The notes beneath the pieces are model-generated. The model searched no databases. It was not told the DNA's origin and was given only the letters and a program-made list of their open reading frames with translations. Shown piece after piece: positions 30,381 through 38,204 of a stretch of 62,136 nucleotides of DNA (position 1 is the first letter of the stretch; each line of letters opens with the position of its first letter). The stretch comes from Geobacteraceae bacterium. GTDB taxonomy: Bacteria; Desulfobacterota; Desulfuromonadia; Geobacterales; Geobacteraceae. The DNA is taken from positions 1-62,136 of the forward strand of contig JARKPN010000127.1 in assembly GCA_029975275.1 (NCBI GenBank), read 5' to 3'. Both the position numbers and the translations under genes were made by a program.

Positions 30381-31136
30381 ATGAGCAGTAGAAATGACAT
30401 TAGGGACGGCAGTGTCGCTGAAACTGAGACATATGGATTGGTTTATACTAGGAAATGTGGATGGGTAGACTTGGGACACGCTTGGCCACTAGGTGCACAT
30501 GGTGCACAGCAATTTTGGCACAAAATGCTTCGGGAGTCATCAAGACAACCTGAGATGTCGACCATTGGAAAATCTTATTCTCCACTGAGAACTCAATTTT
30601 ATCGTTCAAACATGAAAAAAACTCATTTTTTAATAGAATACTCTCAGTTAATGTGCTTGCAGGAATACAGAATTAAACTGTGTAAAAATTGGGGGCAGTC
30701 TTATTTAGTCAAAAAAGGATTACCATTACATAAAATAAAGTCAGCCGCACTAACTATTTTTCTTAACACATCATATGGTTTTGAAACTATGCAGTCAAGT
30801 TTTCCATACAGTATATTTACAGATAGTGGGTTCAGCGCAGAAGATCTCGTTTCAGATTTGATATCTTTTTATCGGGCGGTAGAACCAGGACGAAAATATA
30901 TCGAGTTATGTGAACCTGTAACCAAGCAGGAGGCTCTTGCTATTTGGGATAAATACGGTCCAGTTGGTTCACACAAAAATAAAAGCTACAAGCCGCTAAT
31001 ATTTCCACCTGTAGAACATGAATATGGTGGTGATTCGCCAATATACGGTGAATTACCATCTTTCCTTGATACCATTAAACCATTATTGCAAGGAAATGAT
31101 TTAAAATTTGTTAGAAACTTTGACTTTTTCGATTAA
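30381..31136 (+). CDS. Protein of unknown function (CGWVDLGHA motif)
   Basis: The 251-residue protein is encoded after a strong GAAAGGAGATTCACC site. The N-terminus has GLVYTRKCGWVDLGHAWP and AQQFWHKML; the middle has LKCKNWGQ-like and helical stretches (LNTSYGFETMQSSFPYS); and the C-terminus is acidic. The CGW(V/I)DLGHA segment recalls DUF4056-like proteins; I am not sure of this. There is no signal peptide. Codon use is AT-rich, unlike the chromosome around it, suggesting transfer. Confidence 0.6.
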   Translation: MSSRNDIRDGSVAETETYGLVYTRKCGWVDLGHAWPLGAHGAQQFWHKMLRESSRQPEMSTIGKSYSPLRTQFYRSNMKKTHFLIEYSQLMCLQEYRIKLCKNWGQSYLVKKGLPLHKIKSAALTIFLNTSYGFETMQSSFPYSIFTDSGFSAEDLVSDLISFYRAVEPGRKYIELCEPVTKQEALAIWDKYGPVGSHKNKSYKPLIFPPVEHEYGGDSPIYGELPSFLDTIKPLLQGNDLKFVRNFDFFD

Positions 31137-31207
31137 ATCGTTGTGCGGTTGCAAGTTCAATGCAAATTTTATTCTGTCAAAGAAAACATGTACTACTGCG
31201 GTGCACT

Positions 31208-31510
31208 ATGAGAAGAAAATATCTGTTTATATTTTTAGGTATTTGGATTGGTGTTGGCCTCGTGTTTTGGTTTTTGGAAGGACACGAACTAAAATATGAC
31301 GTATATTCTGAAGTTACCTCAAGAGATTCTGACTCCTTCACAACAACTGGACCTGTCTATCGATATTCTGAAGATTTCTCGACAGAAGGCCGCATCATCA
31401 TTTCATCAGTGGTTGGCTTAATCGCTTCTTTGATTGCGGTGCTTGTTCTTTTCTCTATCAAATATATTCACAATAAATATCGTAAAGGCAATAGGATAAA
31501 TAGGCAATGA
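31208..31510 (+). CDS. Small membrane protein of unknown function
   Basis: The 100-residue protein has an N-terminal transmembrane helix (YLFIFLGIWIGVGLVFWFLE), a Ser/Thr-rich polar loop, and a second helix (IISSVVGLIASLIAVLVLFS) followed by a basic tail. The start at 31208 is uncertain because no good ribosome site is visible; an ATG at 31160 is in frame. It lies 71 bases after the CGWVDLGHA protein and may act with it. Confidence 0.5.
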   Translation: MRRKYLFIFLGIWIGVGLVFWFLEGHELKYDVYSEVTSRDSDSFTTTGPVYRYSEDFSTEGRIIISSVVGLIASLIAVLVLFSIKYIHNKYRKGNRINRQ

Positions 31511-31623
31511 ATCCGTAACAGATTTTTCAACCAAGCGCTAGACTTGTCCAATCGAAGCCTGGCAGATCAGCTTTAATCGTTGAACAAGGATAAAAATTTA
31601 ATGGATAGATAGCGAACACACAC

Positions 31624-32650
31624 AGGGGTCAGGTCTCAACAATTGACAATGAAATGGACTGAGGTACCATATCAGAGGGAAATAGAAGGACACCGGAGAG
31701 CTAGGTATGGCAAGGCCCCTTCGAATAGAATACCCTGGCTGTTTTTATCATATCACATCCAGGGGCAACGAGAAGAAGGACATATTCAAAAGCCGCAGGG
31801 ATCGAGACAAGTTCCTCTCGTATCTCCAGTCCTCGACCGAACGTTACGGCGCAAAGATCCTTGCGTACTGCCTGATGACGAACCACTATCACCTGCTGAT
31901 GGAAACCCCCAAAGGCAACCTGTCGCAAATAATGAGACACATCAACGGAGCCTACACCACCTATCACAACGTGAAGCGGAAGCGTCTCGGTCACCTGTTC
32001 CAGGGAAGGTATAAAGCCATCATCGTAGAAGCGGATGAATACGCACTGGAGCTTTCGCGCTACATGCATCTGAACCCTGTACGTGCCGGAATGGTTTCAA
32101 AGCCGCAAGATTATGAATGGTCAAGTTACCGGTCGTATACAGGATTAACCACTGCACCGGCCTGGTTATCGCAGGATCTGATACTGGACCATCTCGGTGC
32201 CCCTGACCAACAGGAAAAATATCGGAACTTCGTCGAAACGCTCATCGGAGAAACCTATGAAACACCGCTGAAGGCGGTGGTAGCGTCCACGCTTTTGGGA
32301 AGTCCGGCATTCATCGCGACAATATCGGAAGAACATGTCAGACATATCAATGCAGACCGGAGCGTGCCGGCGGTCAAACAGCTATCCAGGCAAATATCGG
32401 TAGAAGAGGTCGTGGACATAGTGAAAAAAACAGTTGGTGAGGAAGGAGGGCTGTGGAGGAAAATCAGCATCCATCTTTGCCACCGTTACAGTGGAATGAA
32501 ACTGAAGGAGATCGGCGAGAAGTTCGGCGTAAGTGATGCGGCGGTCTCCGTAACCAGCAAAAGACTGCTATCGCAGGCCACAAGGGAAAGGAAGACGAAG
32601 GAAGCACTGGAAGCGGCAAAGCAATTGTTGATTGTTGAGACCTGACCCCT
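31624..32650 (+). mobile_element. RAYT/IS200-like element with perfect 20-bp inverted ends
   Basis: AGGGGTCAGGTCTCAACAAT at 31624-31643 recurs as its exact reverse complement at 32631-32650. Between them lies one Y1 transposase gene, and the right inverted repeat contains the last codons and the TGA of that gene. Total length is 1027 bp. Sequence immediately outside the ends shows no obvious target duplication. Confidence 0.8.
31707..32645 (+). CDS. REP-associated tyrosine transposase (Y1 HUH family)
   Basis: The 312-residue protein begins ARPLRIEYPGCFYHITSRGN, has the HUH motif in CLMTNHYHLLMET, LFQGRYKAIIVEADEYALEL with the region around the catalytic Tyr, and ELSRYMHLNPVRAGMV. The C-terminal third resembles a DnaA-type helix-turn-helix (SGMKLKEIGEKFGVSDAAVS). 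These enzymes act on single-stranded palindromic ends. The frame is intact and its stop lies in the right inverted repeat. Confidence 0.93.
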   Translation: MARPLRIEYPGCFYHITSRGNEKKDIFKSRRDRDKFLSYLQSSTERYGAKILAYCLMTNHYHLLMETPKGNLSQIMRHINGAYTTYHNVKRKRLGHLFQGRYKAIIVEADEYALELSRYMHLNPVRAGMVSKPQDYEWSSYRSYTGLTTAPAWLSQDLILDHLGAPDQQEKYRNFVETLIGETYETPLKAVVASTLLGSPAFIATISEEHVRHINADRSVPAVKQLSRQISVEEVVDIVKKTVGEEGGLWRKISIHLCHRYSGMKLKEIGEKFGVSDAAVSVTSKRLLSQATRERKTKEALEAAKQLLIVET

Positions 32651-32695
32651 ATTGTGGACTTCTGAATCTTGGAGCTTGGATAAGGAATGATTGAC

Positions 32696-32721
32696 GCCCC
32701 CGTTCCCGATGCGGGCGGGGG
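32696..32721. other. GC-rich double hairpin downstream of the transposase
   Basis: CCCCCG and CGGGGG enclose a second stem CCCG/CGGG around ATG. No T-run follows. It may be a palindromic repeat or a decayed terminator. Confidence 0.4.
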
Positions 32722-32904
32722 ATGTCGGTTACCAGTAACGATTAGACTCAAGGTTCGCCGTTAGCGAGAGACTCGCCAATGCTGAAATCAAGGGAGACGT
32801 ACGTCCGGATTTCAATACAAAAAGCTAACTATGTGATTTTAAAAGAGCGTTTTTATTCTTGACAGGGTGATTATAGAATGTCCCTCTGAGACGCCCTGGG
32901 CGGT

Positions 32905-32965
32905 CAGGCATTTCTCGCCCGAGTCCATTCCCAGGGTTCCCGGGTCGTTTCAACGCCGGGCTGAA
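32905..32965 (+). repeat. Diverged copy of the gluQ 3' end
   Basis: About 61 bp from CCTGGGCGGTC to CGTTTCAACG align without gaps to the gluQ 3' end at 29369-29429, with roughly eight mismatches. Translated, it gives WAVRHFSPESIPRVPGSFQR against WAVGHFSPEFIPREPGPFQR. It marks the far edge of the AT-rich island. The rest of 32656-33065 has no gene. Confidence 0.8.
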
Positions 32966-32967
32966 TG

Positions 32968-33004
32968 AGAGAATCACCTCCAGCTCTGCTGGAGGTGATT
33001 CTCT
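32968..33004. other. Perfect 16-bp hairpin upstream of tpx
   Basis: AGAGAATCACCTCCAG at 32968-32983 pairs fully with 32989-33004, with loop CTCTG. No T-run follows on either strand, so it is not a standard terminator. It stands 61 bases before tpx, next to a -10-like TATAAT. Confidence 0.7.
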
Positions 33005-33016
33005 GATGAACTTCGG

Positions 33017-33022
33017 TATAAT
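33017..33022 (+). promoter_or_regulatory. -10-like element for tpx
   Basis: TATAAT at 33017-33022 lies 43 bases before the tpx start. A -35 cannot be recognised at normal spacing, where the hairpin arm lies. Confidence 0.4.
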
Positions 33023-33065
33023 TAAGTGACACGTCGTTACTTCAATTAGACATCGGGAGGACAAC

Positions 33066-33581
33066 ATGGAAGAAAGAAAAGGGCTCATTACTTTTCAGGG
33101 GAACCCGCTGACATTGGTTGGGCGAGAGCTGATGGTTGGAAACCAGGCCCCTGACTTCAGGGTGGTCGATACTCAACTGACGCCGGTCACTCTGGCTGAT
33201 TTCAAGGGAAAGATAAAAGTGCTGTGCACGGTTCCCTCACTCGACACACCCGTGTGCGACGCCGAAACACGCAGATTCAACAAAGAGGCTGCTTCCCTGT
33301 CTGACAAGGTGGTCGTGCTCGTCATCAGTATGGATCTGCCATTTGCCCAGGGTCGCTGGTGTGGTGCCGCGGGGATAGACAGGGTAAAAACCCTTTCCGA
33401 CTACCAGGAGCGTTCTGTGGCGGCAGCTTATGGCATGCTGATTGAGGAGATCAAACTCCTGGCCAGAGCGGTTTTCGTTATAGATGAGGCCGACACGATC
33501 CGTTATATCCAGTTGGTCAAGGAGGTTACTGACGAGCCGGATTACGACGCAGTGCTTGGAGCGGTGAAGTCGCTGCTGTGA
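33066..33581 (+). CDS. tpx: Thiol peroxidase Tpx
   Basis: The 171-residue atypical 2-Cys peroxiredoxin has the peroxidatic Cys64 in PSLDTPVCDAETRRFN and the resolving Cys99 in QGRWCGAAG. It reduces hydroperoxides with thioredoxin. The ATG at 33066 follows CGGGAGGACAAC. It is monocistronic, ending before a strong palindrome. Confidence 0.95.
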   Translation: MEERKGLITFQGNPLTLVGRELMVGNQAPDFRVVDTQLTPVTLADFKGKIKVLCTVPSLDTPVCDAETRRFNKEAASLSDKVVVLVISMDLPFAQGRWCGAAGIDRVKTLSDYQERSVAAAYGMLIEEIKLLARAVFVIDEADTIRYIQLVKEVTDEPDYDAVLGAVKSLL

Positions 33582-33661
33582 ATCTCGGTATGAAGTAAAT
33601 CAAACAAGAAGATCACATCTGTGTGCGCCGAACAGAACCGCAGGAGTGATCGCAAGAAAAT

Positions 33662-33705
33662 CACAAGTGCCCCCGTCAATTAACCAATTGACGGGGGCAC
33701 TTGTG
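33662..33705. terminator. Perfect 20-bp palindrome between tpx and the ScdA_N gene
   Basis: CACAAGTGCCCCCGTCAATT at 33662-33681 pairs exactly with 33686-33705 around AACC. It lies between two convergent genes and could terminate both, although no T-run is present. It overlaps the 3' end of the minus-strand frame and looks inserted, so a mobile palindrome is an alternative. Confidence 0.6.
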
Positions 33706-33850
33706 CTGAAGCACATGTTACTTTGCCGCAGCAGAAATCGATCCCGTACTTTTCGAAGACCGCCGCTGTCCGGTAATCTTCGGCGACAAACTCGCCGATG
33801 GATTTCTCCGCTCTATGCACATGGTATTGGGATGTTTTTTCGTCTTTCAT
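33680..33850 (-). pseudogene. Truncated ScdA_N/DUF542 domain gene
   Basis: From the ATG at 33850 (GGAGGTAAAACA upstream) a 56-residue frame reads KSIGEFVAEDYRTAAVFEKY and GIDFCCGK, the ScdA_N (DUF542) domain found at the start of iron-sulfur cluster repair proteins. After CCGK the similarity ends and the frame runs into the perfect palindrome before a TAA. Family members usually go on for about 20 more residues of the domain and often a hemerythrin domain, so this copy appears cut off. A short functional domain cannot be excluded. Confidence 0.6.
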
Positions 33851-33965
33851 TGTTTTACCTCCGCTAACCGTCGCAATCAACAATACGGCACAACCTTGTC
33901 GGAAAAACCGTTCCATCGTCACACTGTATCGCAGTTTCCGGGACATCAATACTCATTTTATCTTG

Positions 33966-33994
33966 ATTTGTTAAATTTAGTCTAATAATATCCG
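33966..33994 (+). promoter_or_regulatory. Candidate promoter for the M23-like lipoprotein
   Basis: TTGATT and TAATAT are spaced by 17 bases in an AT-rich stretch of the 258-bp gap. Further on, GGTCAAACC (34058-34066), TTCG, GGTTTGACC (34071-34079) form a perfect 9-bp hairpin 29 bases before the gene, probably in its 5' untranslated region. Confidence 0.45.
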
Positions 33995-34108
33995 GCTATT
34001 GCCCGCATTTCACGAATAGTCGTCCCCGGTCAATGTCCCGGCCCATGATACGCAACAGGTCAAACCTTCGGGTTTGACCGCATTTATTAAATCCATTTCG
34101 AGGTCTGA

Positions 34109-35953
34109 ATGACTACCAGATTATTCACCGTTGTGTTCGCAGCCGTCTTGCTCGGCTGTGCCAGCAATCCCAGTCTGAAGAGCGTGAAATCCAGAGAAGG
34201 CGGCGCGGTCGTTAATTTCAACGTCCTGCAGTTTGACAAGGCTCCAGCCGTGAAGGCATTGCCGGCCGTGGAGAAGCCTTCGACAGGTTCGGGAAACGGC
34301 GATTATGACTTTTCGATCGAGCAGGTTGATTTCAGGGAATCGTCCTTCCTTGGCAATGGAACGCAAGCACCGTCTGTCAGATTAATCGCGAGAAATCGCG
34401 GCTATGCGCCCGTATCCGTAACCGTCGTGTATGACCGTGATTTGTCGGACAACATTTCATTGAGTGCCGAGAAGGCACATACCCAGGTAGTTCCGCCACG
34501 GACGGAGGCGGTGGTGGCCCGCTTCGACCCGAGGAACAGCCATGCACCGTGGAAACTGGTCTGGTACCATACCTGGAGCATCGGCGATCATACCGCACAG
34601 CATGTCTGCCCGGAGGGATACCGGCTTCCGTTTTCGGATGAGGTGCCCGGACGCGCCGTCGCACCGCAAAATGCGGCTTCTACCCCCTGCATCCGTCATG
34701 CGGTCATCTTCTCACTGCCTGCTGACGCTCAGGTTCTGGCGGCACGAAAAGGCACGGTAGTCCGCATCGACAGGAACAACGACGTGCTTATCCTGCATGA
34801 CGACGCGACCATTGCCACCTACGGTCACCTGGGCGCGGTTGCGCCGGGAATCAGGGTGGGCAAGGCCGTGAAGGCAGGGGAACCGGTGGGTGTTGCCGGG
34901 GAATCCGGGGACCGGGCGTACCTGCAACTGGCGGTGTGGCGGCCCGAGCAACTGGCGACGACTCTGCTGGAGCCCAGGGAGACATCCAGGTATCAGCCGG
35001 CCTCATTTCCGCTGGAGTTCTGCACCGATTCCAGGGATTGCAGGGGCTCGAAGCACGGTAAGCCGGTATCCGCTGCCTCGGCTGTTCCTGCGGCAGCGAT
35101 TGAATCGGCTGCCAAAACGAGAACAGGCGAGTATGATTTTGCGCTGAGAGATGAGCGCGCCGAAGGGCCGCTCTACATGCCCCAAAGCCCGGCCGCGGCC
35201 AGGATCGTAGCCGTGAATCGCGGTTATTCGCCCGTGACGGTGACGTTCGATTTGCCCTCCGACCAGACCTGGAACGCCAGGTCCGATGTCCCTCTGCCCC
35301 ATACCGAGGTCGTTCCTCCTCAAACCGAAAAGGTACTCGCCCGGCTGACCCCGAGAGATGCAAGCAAGGGGATGAGGTACGGCTGCAGCTACGCCTGGCA
35401 GATCGGCGACTTCACCGCGCATCATGACTCCCCGGAGCGTTACCGGTTTCCGTTTGCCGACGGTGTCCGGGCCTTTGCCTACGTGCCTGACCAACGGGAA
35501 TCAGATCCGTCCCTGCGCTATTCCGTGCAGTTCTATCTCCCTGTCGGATCGAAGGTGGTGGCGGCGCGAAGCGGCGTCGTGGTACGCATGAAGCAGAACA
35601 ACGATATCGATATCCTCCACAGCGACTCGACCATCGCGACCTACCGCCATCTCGAGACAGTTGAAAAGAGAATCTACGAGGGAAAATCCGTTTCCGCCGG
35701 GGACATGCTGGGTGTTGCGGGAAAATCGGAACTGCCGGGAAAGTCTTTCGTGCAGATCACCGTGTGGCGGCCGGAACGGCTCTCGCGTGACGCCCTGGTG
35801 CGGCGGAGCGCCGCATCGGGTGTCCGGATGGTATCGTTTCCGCTGGAGTTTTGCGTCGGCTCGAACGATTGCAGGGTGTTGACCCGCAATCAGCAGGTTT
35901 CGGTGAAATTGCCCGAGAAAAGGAAAAGTCGAAAGGAGAGGCCGCAACTTTAG
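34109..35953 (+). CDS. Lipoprotein with two degenerate M23 (LytM) domains
   Basis: The 614-residue protein has a lipobox (TVVFAAVLLGC) and two homologous halves of about 270 residues. Each has a beta-rich segment (IARNRGYAPVSVTVVYD / IVAVNRGYSPVTVTFD; WSIGDHTAQH / WQIGDFTAHH) followed by an M23-like domain (VVRIDRNNDVLILHDDATIA, TYGHLG / MKQNNDIDILHSDSTIATYR). The second metal-site His of HxH is partly kept (YGHL, YRHL), but the first HxxxD motif is absent, so peptidase activity is doubtful. Degenerate LytM proteins often activate amidases or bind peptidoglycan. It ends with a basic tail. Confidence 0.75.
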   Translation: MTTRLFTVVFAAVLLGCASNPSLKSVKSREGGAVVNFNVLQFDKAPAVKALPAVEKPSTGSGNGDYDFSIEQVDFRESSFLGNGTQAPSVRLIARNRGYAPVSVTVVYDRDLSDNISLSAEKAHTQVVPPRTEAVVARFDPRNSHAPWKLVWYHTWSIGDHTAQHVCPEGYRLPFSDEVPGRAVAPQNAASTPCIRHAVIFSLPADAQVLAARKGTVVRIDRNNDVLILHDDATIATYGHLGAVAPGIRVGKAVKAGEPVGVAGESGDRAYLQLAVWRPEQLATTLLEPRETSRYQPASFPLEFCTDSRDCRGSKHGKPVSAASAVPAAAIESAAKTRTGEYDFALRDERAEGPLYMPQSPAAARIVAVNRGYSPVTVTFDLPSDQTWNARSDVPLPHTEVVPPQTEKVLARLTPRDASKGMRYGCSYAWQIGDFTAHHDSPERYRFPFADGVRAFAYVPDQRESDPSLRYSVQFYLPVGSKVVAARSGVVVRMKQNNDIDILHSDSTIATYRHLETVEKRIYEGKSVSAGDMLGVAGKSELPGKSFVQITVWRPERLSRDALVRRSAASGVRMVSFPLEFCVGSNDCRVLTRNQQVSVKLPEKRKSRKERPQL

Positions 35954-36149
35954 AAAACCAAGGGAGCGGACCCGCAGGATGCGCGTCCTGGGGGGGTAAC
36001 TGAAGCGTATAGTGAGCTTTCATCCGTCTCCTGTTGTCACTTTCTGGATGAAAACTGGTGAGATGTTGGCGCGAAGCGCATGAAACATTGATTTATGGTA
36101 TGAATTTGTTATAAATACAAGAATCCACGATTGGATGCGTGATAACAAT

Positions 36150-36312
36150 TAAATATCGGATCACGGCGCCCGCAAGGGCTTGATAGGGAAGAGGGGTGCA
36201 GATCCCCCGCGGACCCGCCGCTGTAAGCGAGGACGAAGGGCACTATGCCACTGGTCGAAAGACCGGGAAGGCGCCTGGAGGATGATTCGCAAGCCAGAAG
36301 ACCTGCCTGATC
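36150..36312 (+). promoter_or_regulatory. Cobalamin (B12) riboswitch
   Basis: The segment has the conserved order of the class: GGCGCCCGCAAGGGCTTGAT, GGGAA, CCGCCGCTGTAAGCGAGGA, TATGCCACTGG, CCGGGAAGGCGCC, GAGGATGATTCGC and the B12 box AAGCCAGAAGACCTGCC at 36291-36307. It precedes cbiM by about 140 bases. Binding of adenosylcobalamin is expected to turn off cobalt uptake. The stretch from 35954 to 36149 before it shows no gene. Confidence 0.95.
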
Positions 36313-36374
36313 CCGGCACTCGTCAGTCCCGACGGTAAAGGGAGAGTGAATCCATTATCAGGCTTTGAATACGG

Positions 36375-36410
36375 AAAGTCCGCTTGATGCTTCGGCACGG
36401 CGGACTTTTT
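36375..36410 (+). terminator. Riboswitch expression-platform terminator
   Basis: AAAGTCCGC (36375-36383) pairs with GCGGACTTT (36400-36408), with a small TGC-TTCG-GCA hairpin in the loop and a T run at 36406-36410. It lies between the B12 aptamer and cbiM, as in transcription-attenuation riboswitches. Confidence 0.85.
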
Positions 36411-36448
36411 CATTTGCAACGGTCAACGTAGAGAAAGGAGAAAAGAGT

Positions 36449-37126
36449 ATGCATATCATGGAAGGCTTTCTGCCGGTCAAGCATGCCGTCGGTTGGAGCA
36501 TCGCATCGGCCCCCTTCGTCGTCTACGGAGTCCGCGCCATCAGCAAACGGATCAGGGAGAACCCCGAACAACGGATGCTTCTGGGTGTCGCCGCCGCCTT
36601 CACCTTCGTCCTTTCGGCCCTGAAGATGCCGTCGGTGACAGGGAGCTGCTCCCATCCCACCGGCACCGGCCTGGGCGCCATCCTGTTCGGACCCGTGGCC
36701 ATGGCCCCCATCGGCGCTGTCGTGCTCCTGTTTCAGGCTCTCCTCCTGGCCCACGGCGGCCTTACCACCCTTGGGGCCAACATCTTCTCCATGGCCGTGG
36801 TCGGTCCGTTTACGGCGATGGCGGTCTACAAGGCGGCGCGCACGGCAGGGGTCTCCTTCGGCGTGGCGATTTTTCTGGCCGCCTCCCTTGCCGACCTGAT
36901 GACCTATGTAACGACCTCGATTCAGTTGGCCCTCGCCTTTCCTGACCCGGCCGGCGGTATTGCCGCTTCCTTCGTCAAATTCGCAGGGGTGTTCGCGATT
37001 ACCCAGGTTCCGCTGGCGATCAGCGAAGGGCTGCTGACGGTGGTGGTGTTCAACGCGCTGGCCCGCTTCAATACACAAGAGCTGAAAGAGATGAATCTCG
37101 TAACCGGAAAAGAGGTGCAGTCATGA
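36449..37126 (+). CDS. cbiM: Cobalt ECF transporter S component CbiM
   Basis: The 225-residue membrane protein begins [16 protein letters not shown]; the N-terminal Met-His is the metal-coordinating end in this family. [17 protein letters not shown] and [19 protein letters not shown] are typical. It binds Co2+ for the Cbi ECF importer. The ATG at 36449 has AAGGAG eight bases upstream. Confidence 0.96.
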   Translation: MHIMEGFLPVKHAVGWSIASAPFVVYGVRAISKRIRENPEQRMLLGVAAAFTFVLSALKMPSVTGSCSHPTGTGLGAILFGPVAMAPIGAVVLLFQALLLAHGGLTTLGANIFSMAVVGPFTAMAVYKAARTAGVSFGVAIFLAASLADLMTYVTTSIQLALAFPDPAGGIAASFVKFAGVFAITQVPLAISEGLLTVVVFNALARFNTQELKEMNLVTGKEVQS

Positions 37127-37455
37127 AACGATACCGGAATCTTCTCCTGCTGATCGGCGTTGTTGCCTTGATGGTGATTCCCCTCTGGACGGTACAGAGA
37201 CCCGCGCCGGGACCCGACGGCGAGGAGGTGGAGATATTCTCCGGCTCCGACGGGCAGGCCATGGATATAATAGGGGAAATCGCCCCGTCCTATACGCCGT
37301 GGTTCAAACCGCTGCTGGAGCCGCCCAGCGGCGAGATTGAATCCCTGCTCTTCACGCTCCAGGCTGCCTTGGGCGCCGGTTTCATCGGCTACTGGCTGGG
37401 GGGTGCGGTGACCCGCGCCAGGCTGCGGAACGAAGGGGACAAGGCGGGATGCTGA
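37123..37455 (+). CDS. cbiN: Cobalt transport protein CbiN
   Basis: The 110-residue protein has an N-terminal and a C-terminal transmembrane helix around a periplasmic loop with [20 protein letters not shown] and [20 protein letters not shown]. It helps CbiM load cobalt. The start overlaps the cbiM stop (ATGA). Confidence 0.95.
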   Translation: MKRYRNLLLLIGVVALMVIPLWTVQRPAPGPDGEEVEIFSGSDGQAMDIIGEIAPSYTPWFKPLLEPPSGEIESLLFTLQAALGAGFIGYWLGGAVTRARLRNEGDKAGC

Positions 37456-38204
37456 TCGAGCGGTGCGCACACGGCAACCGTTGGCGGCGGGTCGATCCCG
37501 GCGCCAAGGGGTTGTTCGCCTGCTGCGGCCTTATTGCGGCCTTCATGGCGGAAAGACCTCTGGTGCCGTGCGCCATGGCCCTTGCCATCGCCTGCATCAC
37601 CGTCGCGGGGGCGGGGATACGCTTGCGGGACTACCTGCGGGCCCTGCTGCCGCCGCTGTTTTTTCTGGCCGTCGGCAGCGTCACCCTTGCGTTCTCGCTC
37701 CACTGGGCAGGTGAGCCGGTGCGGCTTCACCTGCACCTGGAGCGGTCTCAGTTGCCCCATATCGCTTTAGTCTGCGGCCGTTCCCTCAATGGACTGGCGG
37801 CGCTCCTTTTCCTTTCACTGACGACGCCCCTGACTGACACGATTACGCTGCTGCGGCGACTCCGGACGCCGGAGGCGCTGCTGGACATCATGGTGCTCTG
37901 CTACCGGACGCTGTTTGTCCTTGCAGAAGCGGTTCGCGACACGGTAACAGCCCAGTCCGCCCGCCTGGGGTACGCCACCGTACCGCTGTCCCTGCGCTCT
38001 CTGGGCCTGCTGGTGGCCAATCTGTCCCTCCAGGTCTGGCAGCGTTCACGGGCTCTCCATCTGGCGGCCCAGGCCAGAAACAACGACGGACCGCTCTGTT
38101 TTCTGGAGAACGAATACACCGGCGGCAGCTCCATCCTCTTGGCATCGGTTGGTGGCGGCGCGCTCCTGGTCGTGTCTATGATGCTGGGAGGGGAGTTCCA
38201 ATGA
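37449..38204 (+). CDS. cbiQ: Cobalt ECF transporter T component CbiQ
   Basis: The 251-residue membrane protein has LRTPEALLDIMVLCYRTLFV and the coupling motif around QRSRALHLAAQARN, which contacts CbiO. It overlaps cbiN by seven bases and cbiO by four. Confidence 0.94.
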   Translation: MLIERCAHGNRWRRVDPGAKGLFACCGLIAAFMAERPLVPCAMALAIACITVAGAGIRLRDYLRALLPPLFFLAVGSVTLAFSLHWAGEPVRLHLHLERSQLPHIALVCGRSLNGLAALLFLSLTTPLTDTITLLRRLRTPEALLDIMVLCYRTLFVLAEAVRDTVTAQSARLGYATVPLSLRSLGLLVANLSLQVWQRSRALHLAAQARNNDGPLCFLENEYTGGSSILLASVGGGALLVVSMMLGGEFQ

